From Treponema sp. JC4 (GTDB lineage Bacteria; Spirochaetota; Spirochaetia; Treponematales; Treponemataceae): a stretch of 64,000 nucleotides of DNA. The notes under the pieces were generated by a model. That model was not told where the DNA came from. It saw only the letters and a list, made by a program, of their open reading frames with translations, and made no database searches. The stretch's first letter is position 1; the number at the start of each line of letters is the position of its first letter. Positions 42,543-51,415 of the stretch are shown piece by piece. The position numbers and the translations under genes are program-made. The stretch lies in contig NZ_AJGU01000002.1 of NCBI RefSeq assembly GCF_000260795.1, positions 174,667 to 238,666 of the forward strand. Direction: 5' to 3'.

Positions 42543-44201
42543 ATGGCAGACACAATGCATGCTTTGGAAAAAAATCCAAACTGGAAAGGTCGTCGTGGTC
42601 CTGTTGTCCTGGTAATTATGGACGGCGTTGGATATGGTAAATATGAAGAAGGTGATGCAGTTAAGGCTTCTAAAATGAAGTACCTGGACTGGTTTACAAA
42701 GAACTGCCCTCACACAAAGCTTAAGGCTCACGGAACTGCTGTTGGTCTTCCAACAGATGATGATATGGGTAACTCTGAAGTTGGACACAACGCTATGGGT
42801 TGTGGTCGCGTTTTTGCTCAGGGTGCTAAACTTGTTGGTGAATCAATTAAATCTGGCAGCATGTTTGAAGGCGCTACCTGGAAGAAGCTTGTAAAGAATG
42901 TTCAGGATAAAAACTCTACTTTCCACCTTATGGGTCTTGTTTCTGATGGTAACGTTCACTCTCACATTGACCACCTTAAGGCTATGATTACTCAGGCTCA
43001 CAAGGAAGGTGTAAAGACTCTCCGCGTTCACGCTCTCTTGGATGGTCGCGATGTTCCTCCTACTTCTGCCCTTGAGTATTTTGAACCTCTTGAAAAATTC
43101 CTTGCTGAGTTCAGCGATGTTGATTATCAGATTGCATCTGGTGGTGGACGTATGTACATCACTATGGACCGCTATGGTGCTGACTGGAGCATGGTAGAGC
43201 GCGGATGGCACGCTCATGTTCTTGCTGACGGCCGTCAGTTCGCTTCTGCTACAGAAGCTATCAATACATACCGCAATGAAAACTCTGGTCTTCTTGACCA
43301 GGATATGCACGAGTTTGTAATTGCTAAAGACGGAAAGCCTGTTGGACCAATCGTTGACGGCGACAGCGTAATCTTCTTCAACTTCCGCGGAGACCGCTCT
43401 CTTGAAATTACGGCTGCTTTTGAAGAGGATAACTTCCCTCACTTTGACCGTGTACGCCGTCCTGCTGTTGAATATGCAGGTATGATGGAATACGACGGTG
43501 ACAACCACAAGCCGGCTCAGTACCTTGTAAACCCACCAAGCATTGACCGCACTATGGGTGAATATCTTACAAAGTCTGGCGTTCATCTTATGGCAATTTC
43601 TGAAACTCAGAAATACGGTCACGTTACTTACTTCTTCAACGGTAACCGCCCTGGTGAGTTCGACAAGAATCTTGAAACATATGTTGAAGTTCCATCTGAT
43701 GTTGTTCCTTTCGAACAGCGCCCATGGATGAAGTGTGCAGAAATTACTGACAAGGTAATCGAAGCTATCGAAAGCGGAAAATATGACCACATCCGTCTTA
43801 ACTACCCTAACGGTGATATGGTTGGACACACTGGTGTATTCAACGCTGTTGTATGTTCTATGGAAGGTATGGATCTTCAGCTTGGTCGTCTTAAGGCAGC
43901 AATTGAAAAGGCAGGCGGTATTCTCTGTCTTACAGCTGACCATGGAAACTCTGATGATATGTACGAGCACAAGAAGGACGGTTCAGTAGCTATGGGCGCT
44001 GACGGCGAACCAAAGCCAAAGACATCTCACTCATTGAACCCGGTTCCAGGTATTATCTACGACCCAGAATACAAGGGTGAGTATGATACAGAAAAGCTCA
44101 ATGAAGGTTTGGGAATTTCTTCTTGGCCTGCAACATTGATGACTTTGATGGGCTTTGTTCCACCAACAGATTATGATAAATCTATCATCAATTTGAAGTA
44201 G
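42543..44201 (+). CDS. gpmI: 2,3-bisphosphoglycerate-independent phosphoglycerate mutase
   Basis: GpmI interconverts 3- and 2-phosphoglycerate in glycolysis using two Mn ions and a phosphoserine. The 552-residue protein has the metal site VIMDGVGYG, the active-site Ser in MGNSEVGHNAMG, HALLDGRDVPP, the NGDMVGHTG motif and TADHGNSDDM. The length matches the family. CAGGAG lies before the ATG. Codon use is strongly biased with very long open shadows, as expected for a highly expressed gene. Confidence 0.97.
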   Translation: MADTMHALEKNPNWKGRRGPVVLVIMDGVGYGKYEEGDAVKASKMKYLDWFTKNCPHTKLKAHGTAVGLPTDDDMGNSEVGHNAMGCGRVFAQGAKLVGESIKSGSMFEGATWKKLVKNVQDKNSTFHLMGLVSDGNVHSHIDHLKAMITQAHKEGVKTLRVHALLDGRDVPPTSALEYFEPLEKFLAEFSDVDYQIASGGGRMYITMDRYGADWSMVERGWHAHVLADGRQFASATEAINTYRNENSGLLDQDMHEFVIAKDGKPVGPIVDGDSVIFFNFRGDRSLEITAAFEEDNFPHFDRVRRPAVEYAGMMEYDGDNHKPAQYLVNPPSIDRTMGEYLTKSGVHLMAISETQKYGHVTYFFNGNRPGEFDKNLETYVEVPSDVVPFEQRPWMKCAEITDKVIEAIESGKYDHIRLNYPNGDMVGHTGVFNAVVCSMEGMDLQLGRLKAAIEKAGGILCLTADHGNSDDMYEHKKDGSVAMGADGEPKPKTSHSLNPVPGIIYDPEYKGEYDTEKLNEGLGISSWPATLMTLMGFVPPTDYDKSIINLK

Positions 44202-44225
44202 GTTAAAAGCTTACTTTTAAGCAAA

Positions 44226-44257
44226 GGGGAATTGGTTGCGAAAGCTGCCAGTTCCCC
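44226..44257 (+). terminator. Terminator of gpmI
   Basis: GGGGAATTGG (44226-44235) pairs with CCAGTTCCCC (44248-44257) with one G-U pair, followed by ATATTTTT. Confidence 0.6.
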
Positions 44258-44285
44258 ATATTTTTCCAGCATATTATTAGTTATT

Positions 44286-44879
44286 ATGGAGATGGCAATT
44301 TTATTTTTTTCTGTACTGGCAACAGAATTTATTGCAGAGATGGGCGACAAAACACAGCTCATGTTGATTGGATTAACTTCAAAATATAAAATCCGCGACA
44401 TTACAATCGGAACCCTTGCAGCAATCCTCATTCTGAACGCGCTTGCAGTTTTGGCAGGCGGTTTTCTTAATCAGATTTTAAATCAGTGGCTATGGGCAGT
44501 AAAATTTGCAGCAGCCCTTGCCTTTTTATATTTTGCCTTCAGCACTCTCCTGAAAAAAGAAGATGATGAGGAAGAAGACAGCGAGTCAAAAATCCGCTTT
44601 GCCCCTCTTGCAGTTTTCTGCACTTTCTTCATGGCAGAACTTGGCGACAAAACCCAGCTGACAGCCGTAACCTTCGGTGCTAACTACGGCCTTGCCCGCG
44701 CCACAATAGTATGGCTTGCCTGCACTATAGGCTTTTTCCTTGCAGATTTTTTAGGCATGCTGGCCGGCTTATTATTGAAAAAAAAGTCCCCGGAGAAGGC
44801 ACTGAAATTTATCTCCTTCGCCCTCTTCTTCGTATTTGGTATTTTGACCGCCTGGGAAGGAATACTTCTACTTAGGTAG
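44286..44879 (+). CDS. GDT1/TMEM165-family (UPF0016) cation transporter
   Basis: The 197-residue membrane protein has two homologous halves, each carrying the E-x-G-D-K-T/S signature: TEFIAEMGDKTQ and FFMAELGDKTQ, separated by an acidic loop (DDEEEDSE). The family exports or imports Mn and Ca ions. The start is set at the ATG at 44286, 8 nt after TATTAT; the ATG two codons later with GGAG before it is an alternative. The longer frame back to 44232 runs through the gpmI terminator. SulP follows. Confidence 0.88.
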   Translation: MEMAILFFSVLATEFIAEMGDKTQLMLIGLTSKYKIRDITIGTLAAILILNALAVLAGGFLNQILNQWLWAVKFAAALAFLYFAFSTLLKKEDDEEEDSESKIRFAPLAVFCTFFMAELGDKTQLTAVTFGANYGLARATIVWLACTIGFFLADFLGMLAGLLLKKKSPEKALKFISFALFFVFGILTAWEGILLLR

Positions 44880-44984
44880 GAGCGTGCGTAGGGCAGGTTC
44901 GTGATTTGCGTAGTTTAGAATGCGGGAACAAATTACGGTTCTGCCCGAAAGCACGCACTTACATATGTAGGAAAAACCTTTCTA

Positions 44985-45015
44985 TTGTCAAAAACATCAA
45001 AAAACATCATATTAT
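44985..45015 (+). promoter_or_regulatory. Candidate promoter of the SulP gene, leaderless start
   Basis: TTGTCA (44985-44990), a 19-nt spacer and TATTAT (45010-45015), 7 nt before the ATG at 45023. No ribosome site is present. Confidence 0.5.
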
Positions 45016-45022
45016 TCCTACT

Positions 45023-46717
45023 ATGTACAAACCAGAACTTTTAAATTCACTTAAATCTTACAGCGGCAAACAGTTCTTTACAGACTTCATTGCCGGTATC
45101 ATCGTAGGAATCGTAGCACTGCCGCTTTCAATCGCCTTTGCAATCGCCAGCGGCTGCAGCCCTGAAACAGGCCTTTACACAGCCATCATCGCAGGATTCT
45201 GTATTGCAGCATTCGGCGGTACCCGCGTTCAGATTGGAGGACCAACAGGTGCCTTCACAGTTATCATCTATGCAATCGTAAATAATCCCGAGCTCGGTAT
45301 CACAGGCCTTGCAACCGCAACCGTTCTTGCCGGCATCATGCTGATTTTACTGGGCGCCTTCAAAATGGGCGGTCTTGTAAAATTCATTCCTTACACCATC
45401 GTAGTTGGATTTACAGCCGGAATCGCCGTTACAATCGCCAGCGGCCAGATCGGTGACTTCTTTGGAATGAGCCCACACTTCCCGCTTACAGTTTTCGGCA
45501 CAGAATACACAAAAATGCCAGGAACCTTCGCAGGAAAAATCAGCGTTTACGCTTCTTCAATCAGCACAATCAATCCATACTCAATGATTATGGCAATTGT
45601 AAGCCTTGTAGCCCTTTTCTTGTGGCCAAAGGTAACAAAAAAAATCCCGGGCTCACTGATTGTAATCATTCTTGCAACAGTAATTCACGTAATTTTGAAT
45701 AAAACCTGCGGCTTCCAGACAGTTTTGATTGGTGACCGCTACAAGATTCCATCAGGTCTCCCAACTCCTGCCCTACCTTCCCTCAGCCTTCAGACAATTC
45801 AGACAGTATTCCCTACAGCAGTTTCAATCGCAGTTCTTGCCGCAATCGAATCTCTTTTGTCTGCAGTCGTTGCCGACGGTATGATTGGTACAAAACACGA
45901 CTCTAACAACGAGCTTATCGGTCAGGGAATTGCAAACGTCCTCAGCCCTCTTTTCGGCGGACTTCCAGCAACAGGCGCCATCGCCCGAACCGCTACAAAC
46001 ATCAACAACGGCGGCCGCACACCGGTAGCAGGCATGATTCACGCAGTCGTTCTTCTTTTGATTATGGTTTGCTTTGGTAAATACGTTGAATACATTCCTA
46101 TGGCAGCCCTTGCAGCAGTTTTGATTCAGGTAGCCTGGAACATGGCAGGAATCCCTGCAATCCGCGCCCTGATTAAAGGCCAAAAATCAGACATCACAGT
46201 TTTGACAGTAACTTTCTTAATCACAGTTTTTGTAGACCTTACTTATGCAATCGGCGTAGGCCTCATCTTCGCAGCCTTCTTCTTCATCAAGAAAATGATT
46301 GACCTTTCAGAAGTTCAGAGCGGAAACCGCACCGTTGTAACAGGAATCCTTGGCGACGGTTCAACAGAACAGATCGAACTTCCAAAGGGCGTTCTCGTTT
46401 ACGAAGTTGACGGTTCCCTTTTCTTTGGAACAGTCCGCAAGTTCGAATATGCAACAGAACGCGCCGGCTCAGACTGCAAGGTTTTGATTCTCCGCATGAG
46501 AAACACAATTTACATCGATGCCGGAGGTCTTCGTGCCCTTGAACAGTGCAAACAGGCCTGTGACCGCAAAGGAATCACAATCATCCTTTCTGGCATCCAC
46601 ACCCAGCCTTACATGCTCTGCGAAAAAACCGGCATGGCAGACAAAATCGGCCGCGAAAACATCTTCGACAACATCAACGCCGCCCTCGCAAGAGCTAAAG
46701 CAATCGTTGGAGCTTAG
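45023..46717 (+). CDS. SulP-family anion transporter with STAS domain
   Basis: The 565-residue protein has the SulP core: DFIAGIIVGIVALPLSIAFAIASG, the GLYTAIIAGF segment, GGTRVQIGGPTGAF and LPATGAIARTATNINNGGRTP, followed by a cytoplasmic STAS domain (~430-555) containing LRMRNTIYIDAGGLRAL. Bacterial members carry sulfate, bicarbonate or dicarboxylates; the substrate is not visible. The chosen ATG is 7 nt after a -10 element. The 39 extra codons upstream are unlike a membrane protein N-terminus. Confidence 0.92.
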   Translation: MYKPELLNSLKSYSGKQFFTDFIAGIIVGIVALPLSIAFAIASGCSPETGLYTAIIAGFCIAAFGGTRVQIGGPTGAFTVIIYAIVNNPELGITGLATATVLAGIMLILLGAFKMGGLVKFIPYTIVVGFTAGIAVTIASGQIGDFFGMSPHFPLTVFGTEYTKMPGTFAGKISVYASSISTINPYSMIMAIVSLVALFLWPKVTKKIPGSLIVIILATVIHVILNKTCGFQTVLIGDRYKIPSGLPTPALPSLSLQTIQTVFPTAVSIAVLAAIESLLSAVVADGMIGTKHDSNNELIGQGIANVLSPLFGGLPATGAIARTATNINNGGRTPVAGMIHAVVLLLIMVCFGKYVEYIPMAALAAVLIQVAWNMAGIPAIRALIKGQKSDITVLTVTFLITVFVDLTYAIGVGLIFAAFFFIKKMIDLSEVQSGNRTVVTGILGDGSTEQIELPKGVLVYEVDGSLFFGTVRKFEYATERAGSDCKVLILRMRNTIYIDAGGLRALEQCKQACDRKGITIILSGIHTQPYMLCEKTGMADKIGRENIFDNINAALARAKAIVGA

Positions 46718-46731
46718 GAATATTGCAGGTG

Positions 46732-46804
46732 TCAGTTTTGCTTGTCAAAACTGATGTTCGGGCTGGAAAAACCGCAATTGCAAAGTTCATTTTTAGCCCG
46801 AACA
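46732..46804 (+). repeat. Two-hairpin element, copy C3
   Basis: TCAGTTTTG (46732-46740) pairs with CAAAACTGA (46746-46754). The next base starts TGTTCGGGCT (46755-46764), which pairs with AGCCCGAACA (46795-46804). The layout, with stem one TCA...TGA and stem two TG...CA and no gap, is the same as C1 and C2 after ilvB. It follows the SulP gene. Confidence 0.75.
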
Positions 46805-46905
46805 GGCCAGTCTTAACACCTAGTCGCAATTCGCAGTTCCCTAACGGTCAGTTGCGGCAGACATTGCCGCAACCGCTCTGCGCTGCTCATTTCTCCGGCC
46901 GGCTG
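46805..46905 (+). repeat. Dispersed repeat, copy A3
   Basis: GGCCAG (46805-46810), then AGTCGCAATTCGCAGTTCCC (46822-46841) continuing to 46851, then a TTGCGGCAGAC...TTGCCGCAA hairpin. The 30 bases at 46822-46851 match copy A2 with one difference. It begins directly after element C3. Confidence 0.75.
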
Positions 46906-46912
46906 CCACCTG

Positions 46913-46966
46913 AAAAAAAAATCCGCGCTCCCAGGTTCTTACAACATGGATGAACGCGGATTTTCA
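46913..46966 (-). terminator. Bidirectional terminator between SulP and the GGDEF gene
   Basis: ATCCGCG (46921-46927) pairs with CGCGGAT (46955-46961) with A-runs on the left and T on the right. It ends the minus-strand GGDEF gene with a long T-run and may also end SulP. The 27-nt loop is longer than usual. Confidence 0.7.
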
Positions 46967-46984
46967 AGGAAACTCAGCATCATT

Positions 46985-48364
46985 TCAGTTTCTTCTTGCC
47001 ACTTCCTTATGAGCTTTGTAAAACTTATCCTTATCATCATACATAGCTTCATCGGCAAGATGCATAGCCTCTCGAAGCTTACCGGCATCTTCCGTCCAGT
47101 GAGAACCAATAGCAAAGCAGACATCGCAATCGTAAGATGATTTTTTTCGGATTTCGCTAACTTTTTTTTCGAAGTCAGCCTTTTCAGCTCCTGGAACAAT
47201 TACAACAAATTCATCACCGCCGGCACGATAAATCTCATCATCAGCAAAAACTTCCTTAAGAAGATTTGCCGCATTCTTCAAAAGCTTATCGCCCTCTTCA
47301 TGACCGTAATTATCGTTACAGGTTTTAAGGCCGTTCAAATCAGCAAAAATAATTCCGAATGGAGTGCGCACCTGCATTTTATTGGAAATATGCCAGTCAA
47401 CACGGGCATTCATTGCATTTCGGTTTTTAATGCCAGTCAGAATATCAATGTTGCTCATGTATTCCAACTGTTCCATCATAATATTGTTGGAAATTTCTGC
47501 AGAAAGGAAGAAAGCTGTAAGAGTAATAAATTCTTTAATCTCAACAATTTTTTCTACATTAAAATTGGTAACAAAAAGTACACCGATTATTTTCTTTCCC
47601 TGCATCAATGGAACAAGAACGACACTTTTTACTTCAGCTCCCCTGAGACTTTTTGCCCAGACAGGATTTATTTTCTCAAGTTCATCAAGGTCATGCTCAT
47701 CTTTTACAAAAATAGAATCACGATCTTTAAGCATTCTTACCCAGGAATAAACAACATCCTTACTAAGAAACTTCATAAAGTCGTCAATACTTGCCTCATC
47801 ATTGCGGTATTTAGAACACAAAGGAGCTATCTTATCTGCTTCTTCATCAATCATAAAAATAACGGAGCAGAAGGAATCAGTTTTCTCCTGAATATCAGCA
47901 ATAACCTTATTCATTGCCTCAAGGAAATTATCTGCACCACGAAGATTAATACAGGTCTGCACAACAAAGTTAGCAGATTCCATAGAAAGATCAGACATAA
48001 GCTGGGCATCAGGATTTTTTGTAAAGTAAAATGTAAAAATCATGTAACTCAACTTGTCAGTGTCCACAGAAGAATCAAGCGGAATGTAGGTGCCGTCTAC
48101 CCAGGTATCCATGGATTTTGTATCAACGTATGCATGCAGATGCTGCTTCAAAACAGCGCAGCGATAGCAGAAGGCTTCGTAATTGGGTTCTTTTGGAATA
48201 ATATCAGAGTAAATTGCATTATCATAAAAATTCGGTTGAAGAGCTTTATATACAGAATTACCGGCAACAAAGCGGATATCGCCATACTTACCTTCTTCTT
48301 TTTTTTCTACCGAAATAACAACCGCAGCCTGAGAAAAACTGTCTACTAAAGCTTGAAAATCCAT
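46985..48364 (-). CDS. Cytoplasmic diguanylate cyclase with PAS-like and GAF-like input
   Basis: The 459-residue soluble protein has a PAS-like N-terminus (~1-120), a GAF-like domain (~150-300, with SVVLVPLMQGKKIIGVLFV) and a C-terminal GGDEF domain: DILTGIKNRNAMN, FADLNGLKTCNDNYGHEEGD and YRAGGDEFVV. It should make cyclic-di-GMP. The RxxD inhibitory site is absent. The ATG lies 9 nt after TATAAT, with TTGATA 17 nt further up, and has no ribosome site. The signal sensed is unknown. Confidence 0.9.
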   Translation of the reverse strand: MDFQALVDSFSQAAVVISVEKKEEGKYGDIRFVAGNSVYKALQPNFYDNAIYSDIIPKEPNYEAFCYRCAVLKQHLHAYVDTKSMDTWVDGTYIPLDSSVDTDKLSYMIFTFYFTKNPDAQLMSDLSMESANFVVQTCINLRGADNFLEAMNKVIADIQEKTDSFCSVIFMIDEEADKIAPLCSKYRNDEASIDDFMKFLSKDVVYSWVRMLKDRDSIFVKDEHDLDELEKINPVWAKSLRGAEVKSVVLVPLMQGKKIIGVLFVTNFNVEKIVEIKEFITLTAFFLSAEISNNIMMEQLEYMSNIDILTGIKNRNAMNARVDWHISNKMQVRTPFGIIFADLNGLKTCNDNYGHEEGDKLLKNAANLLKEVFADDEIYRAGGDEFVVIVPGAEKADFEKKVSEIRKKSSYDCDVCFAIGSHWTEDAGKLREAMHLADEAMYDDKDKFYKAHKEVARRN

Positions 48365-48373
48365 ATTACTATT

Positions 48374-48402
48374 ATTATAGTCCCATTTTTCAAATCTATC
48401 AA
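48374..48402 (-). promoter_or_regulatory. Promoter of the 48364 GGDEF gene, leaderless start
   Basis: On the minus strand TTGATA (48402-48397), a 17-nt spacer and a perfect TATAAT (48379-48374), 9 nt before the ATG. Confidence 0.75.
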
Positions 48403-48410
48403 AAAAAATT

Positions 48411-48450
48411 ATTTCAAAAAAAAATCCACAACCCTCAGGCTGTGGATTTT
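48411..48450 (-). terminator. Terminator of pgi
   Basis: On the minus strand AAAATCCACA (48450-48441) pairs with TGTGGATTTT (48430-48421), and the T-run continues to 48411. It separates pgi from the downstream GGDEF gene. Confidence 0.9.
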
Positions 48451-48471
48451 CATAATTAGGCTTTAGGAAAG

Positions 48472-50055
48472 TTACTTAATAAGCAGATTTGCAAATGCTT
48501 TCAAAGCTCCATCCATGTTACCTGATAAAACTGTCTTAGCAAGCTTCTTACCAAGCTGAACGCCTTCCTGGTCAAAGCTGTTTACATTCCATACAAAGCC
48601 CTGGAACATTACTTTGTTTTCATAGTGAGCAAGCAAAGCTCCAAGAGATTTTGGATTCAAGTCTTCACCATAAATCAAGCTTGATGGGCGTTCACCAGCG
48701 AAAGCCTTGTTAGGGTTTTCATCAGTTTTTCCACAGGCAAATGCGATAATCTGAGCAGTTACGTTAGCGCAGAGTTTTACCTGGCTTGTAGAACCTTCGA
48801 TTACAACATCATCACCAGTCTGGTTTTTCTTAAAGGCGATGAACTGCAAAGGAATAATGTCTGTTCCCTGGTGCAAGAGCTGGTAGAATGAGTGCTGACC
48901 GTTTGTTCCAGGTTCACCAAAAATTACAGGACCTGTTACGTAGTCAATTTTTTCTCCAAAGCGGTTTACAGATTTTCCGTTTGATTCCATATCAAGCTGC
49001 TGAAGGTGTGCAGGGAAGCGGCTCAAAGCCTGTGAATATGGAAGAATTGCTGTTGAAGGGAAGTTCTGAACATTGCGCTCGTAAACACCAATCAAAGCGT
49101 CCAGCAAAGCTGCGTTCTTTGTGATGTCTGTGTTCAAGGCAAGTTTATCTTCTTCTGCTGCACCGTCAAGGAATTCCTGGAATACTTTTGGACCAAAAGC
49201 AAGGCTCAAAACTGCTCCACCTACTCCAGAAGTTGAAGAATAGCGGCCACCAATGTAATCATCCATATAGAAAGCTGCCATGTAGTCAGGGTTGTGAGCC
49301 AAAGGAGATGTTTCAGAAGTAACGGCAATCATGTGCTTTGATGTATCAAGACCAGCTTTTTTCAGGTAGTCTTTTACAAAGCTTTCGTTTGTAAGGGTTT
49401 CAAGAGTTGTTCCAGATTTAGAAACAAGAATGAAAATTGTCTTAGACAAATCAAGAGATTTTGCAACAGCAGAAGCATCATCAGGGTCTACGTTAGAAAT
49501 GAAGTGAGCTTCCATTTTGAAAGTGCCGTTTTTCTTTGCCCAGTTTTCAAGAGCAAGGTACATAGCGCGTGGACCAAGATCAGAACCACCGATACCAATC
49601 TGACAAACTGTTGTATATTTTTCGCCTTTTTCGTTTACAAGTTTTCCAGAGTGAACGTCATTAGCAAAATCAGCAATACGTTTAACTTCGTTGATGTAGA
49701 ATTCACGTTTGTTTACACCGTCAGCAATAACATCTTTTCCAAGCTGTCCGCGTGTAAGCTGATGAAGTACCATGCGGCTTTCACCAGTATTGATTACAGA
49801 ACCGTTGAGCAAATCCTGATATTTTTCTACAAGCTGAGCTTCGTCTGCAAGTTCTGCAAGAGTTTTAAGAATCTGTTCGTTTACCTGTTTAGCAGCATAA
49901 TTATAAGTAAGACCGCCACCCATTTTTACAGAATAGTCAGCAACGCGTTTTGCTGCATCAGAAGATGAAAGTTCTTTTGCAACAGAAACCATACCTTTAA
50001 GTGACTGAAGTTTTTTCCAGGCAGAAAGTGAATCTGCATTTGTCCAATTAATCAT
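48472..50055 (-). CDS. pgi: Glucose-6-phosphate isomerase
   Basis: Pgi interconverts glucose-6-phosphate and fructose-6-phosphate. The 527-residue protein has QIGIGGSDLGPRAMYLAL, SKSGTTLETLTNE, the GGRYSSTSGVGG stretch, the catalytic Glu region GEPGTNGQHSFYQLLHQGTD and a C-terminal SFDQEGVQLGK with the conserved Lys. AGAGG lies before the ATG. It is a single-gene unit with its own terminator. Confidence 0.97.
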   Translation of the reverse strand: MINWTNADSLSAWKKLQSLKGMVSVAKELSSSDAAKRVADYSVKMGGGLTYNYAAKQVNEQILKTLAELADEAQLVEKYQDLLNGSVINTGESRMVLHQLTRGQLGKDVIADGVNKREFYINEVKRIADFANDVHSGKLVNEKGEKYTTVCQIGIGGSDLGPRAMYLALENWAKKNGTFKMEAHFISNVDPDDASAVAKSLDLSKTIFILVSKSGTTLETLTNESFVKDYLKKAGLDTSKHMIAVTSETSPLAHNPDYMAAFYMDDYIGGRYSSTSGVGGAVLSLAFGPKVFQEFLDGAAEEDKLALNTDITKNAALLDALIGVYERNVQNFPSTAILPYSQALSRFPAHLQQLDMESNGKSVNRFGEKIDYVTGPVIFGEPGTNGQHSFYQLLHQGTDIIPLQFIAFKKNQTGDDVVIEGSTSQVKLCANVTAQIIAFACGKTDENPNKAFAGERPSSLIYGEDLNPKSLGALLAHYENKVMFQGFVWNVNSFDQEGVQLGKKLAKTVLSGNMDGALKAFANLLIK

Positions 50056-50149
50056 ATATTGCCTCTAAATAAATAATGATTTGTCGAGAAAAACTCGTAA
50101 GTAAAAGTAATATATAGGAAATATTAAGAAAATTCTACATTTTGGAAGA

Positions 50150-50270
50150 AAAAATGGCGCGAGTGAAGGCGTGGATTCGGACTGCATTGCAGGGTGCGAG
50201 CGAAGCGAGTCAGATTCCTTATACCCTGCACCCGCAGTCCGCAAGACACACCGTAACGGGAGCCATTTTT
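50150..50270. repeat. Nested inverted-repeat element (D1)
   Basis: The outer stem AAAAATGGC (50150-50158) pairs with GCCATTTTT (50262-50270). Inside, CGGACTGC (50178-50185) pairs with GCAGTCCG (50234-50241), and TGCAGGGT (50188-50195) with ACCCTGCA (50223-50230). The 328-bp gap between pgi and the PTS gene otherwise holds only the promoter at 50348. The same outer stem occurs at 55605-55613/55748-55756. Confidence 0.8.
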
Positions 50271-50347
50271 GTTCTAAAACTTGGTAAAAGACATTTTGTA
50301 TAACAATTATTTTTAATTTAATTCATATATTTTTAACCCGTTTTTTC

Positions 50348-50376
50348 TTGACAACTTGACTATCTAGAAATACTAT
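50348..50376 (+). promoter_or_regulatory. Promoter of the EIIA gene, leaderless start
   Basis: A consensus TTGACA (50348-50353), a 17-nt spacer and TACTAT (50371-50376), 7 nt before the ATG at 50384. This is the best example here of a strong promoter placing the transcript start at the start codon. Confidence 0.85.
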
Positions 50377-50383
50377 TAAAGGT

Positions 50384-50830
50384 ATGGATTTGAGAACAGT
50401 ATTAACAACAGACACAGTAAACCTTCACCTGAAGGGAACAACTAAAGAAGAAATTGTAGACGAGATGCTTGAAGTGCTTTATAAGGCAGGAAAAGTAACA
50501 GATAAAAACGCTGCACGCGAATGTGTACTTGACCGTGAACGCAAAATGTCTACAGGAATGAAGCATGGAATCGCAATTCCACACGGAAAGACAGATACTG
50601 TTACAGACTTGGTTGCCTGCATCGGTATTTCTGATAATCCTGTTGATTTCGATTCATTGGATCAGGAGCCATGCCGTATTTTCATTATGACACTCTCTCC
50701 TGTAAACAAGACAGGCCCACACCTTCAGTTCCTTGCTGAAGTAAGCCTTTTGTTCAAGAGCCCTGAAAAACGTCAGGAAATCTTGAATACTCAGGATAAA
50801 GCTGAAGTTATCAGAATTCTTACAGAATAG
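50384..50830 (+). CDS. PTS EIIA protein, fructose/nitrogen-regulatory (PtsN) type
   Basis: The 148-residue single-domain EIIA has the phosphorylation site His in GIAIPHGKTD and the family pattern FDSLDQEPCRIFIMTLSP with GPHLQFLAEVSLLF. With no EIIB or EIIC nearby, a regulatory PtsN-like role is more likely than sugar uptake. The ATG follows a -10 element by 7 nt, and no ribosome site is present. A strong terminator follows. Confidence 0.88.
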   Translation: MDLRTVLTTDTVNLHLKGTTKEEIVDEMLEVLYKAGKVTDKNAARECVLDRERKMSTGMKHGIAIPHGKTDTVTDLVACIGISDNPVDFDSLDQEPCRIFIMTLSPVNKTGPHLQFLAEVSLLFKSPEKRQEILNTQDKAEVIRILTE

Positions 50831-50873
50831 AAGAAAAGTTACCGCTTAAACAACGGCGACCTCGATTTTGGCG

Positions 50874-50909
50874 AAGACCTTTATGCATTTGCGTAAAGGT
50901 CTTTTTTTT
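50874..50909 (+). terminator. Terminator of the EIIA gene
   Basis: AAGACCTTTA (50874-50883) pairs with TAAAGGTCTT (50894-50903), then T to 50909. The loop and right arm overlap the -35 of the next gene. Confidence 0.88.
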
Positions 50910-50917
50910 GCTATATT
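50889..50917 (+). promoter_or_regulatory. Candidate promoter of the 50924 gene, inside the preceding terminator
   Basis: TTGCGT (50889-50894) lies in the terminator loop, followed by a 17-nt spacer and TATATT (50912-50917), 6 nt before the ATG. The -35 hexamer and spacing match those of rarA. Confidence 0.55.
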
Positions 50918-50923
50918 TGCCCT

Positions 50924-51415
50924 ATGAAACTGGAAGCCGTATTTAATGTAAATAACAACAAACTCTTTTGGATTAAGGATAATTCTCCTGTAGCAGCTGA
51001 AGCTTTTGAAAAAATCAGCATAAAGTGGTCTCAGGTTGAACTTGATGATGAAGTTTATAATGAAGAATTCCTTGCAAATCTGCGTGACCAGCTTAAGACA
51101 CTGGATTCTGCAAACAAATTCGCAATTCTTATTCCAGAAATTGACCGTCCATACGAAACTCCAGTTCAGAAAGAAGCCTTTTCAAATGCAATGAATCATA
51201 CAGCCCGCCGCGTAAAAGACTGTGTAAGCGTTGCAGGCTTTTTACTTCCGGAAACTTTATTAAAAGATGGGCTTGCCGCAGGAAAAACTGCTTCTGATTT
51301 TATGGACACCCTTGCTGTAAAACACGCACAATATGTTTATTTTGCCAGCTCAGCTGATATCAAAGCTCTCAATCTGGTAGAAGATATTTCAAAATCAAAC
51401 GTTGTACTGCTATAG
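50924..51415 (+). CDS. Hypothetical protein
   Basis: The 163-residue soluble product (MKLEAVFNVNNNKLFWIKDN...) has alternating strands and helices, with FAILIPEIDRPYETPVQKEAFSNAMNH and YFASSADIKALN. I do not recognise a family. Ordinary codon use, its own promoter and a start 6 nt after a -10 box support it as real. It is not signal-bearing, so it is probably cytoplasmic. Confidence 0.6.
   Translation: MKLEAVFNVNNNKLFWIKDNSPVAAEAFEKISIKWSQVELDDEVYNEEFLANLRDQLKTLDSANKFAILIPEIDRPYETPVQKEAFSNAMNHTARRVKDCVSVAGFLLPETLLKDGLAAGKTASDFMDTLAVKHAQYVYFASSADIKALNLVEDISKSNVVLL

Noticed and set aside
42843..43970. A 375-codon open frame on the minus strand inside gpmI
   Set aside because: It lies wholly within a certain gene, lacks a ribosome site, and its Val/Ser/Asn/Cys-rich translation is what biased gpmI codons give when read backwards.
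44221..44285. Possible yybP-ykoY (Mn) riboswitch before the GDT1-family gene, suggested by AAAGGGGA and a hairpin
   Set aside because: The remaining conserved parts of that riboswitch are not present; the hairpin is better explained as the gpmI terminator.
47300..48349. A 349-codon plus-strand frame opposite the GGDEF gene
   Set aside because: It has no promoter or ribosome site, and its sequence is the low-information complement of a verified GGDEF protein.
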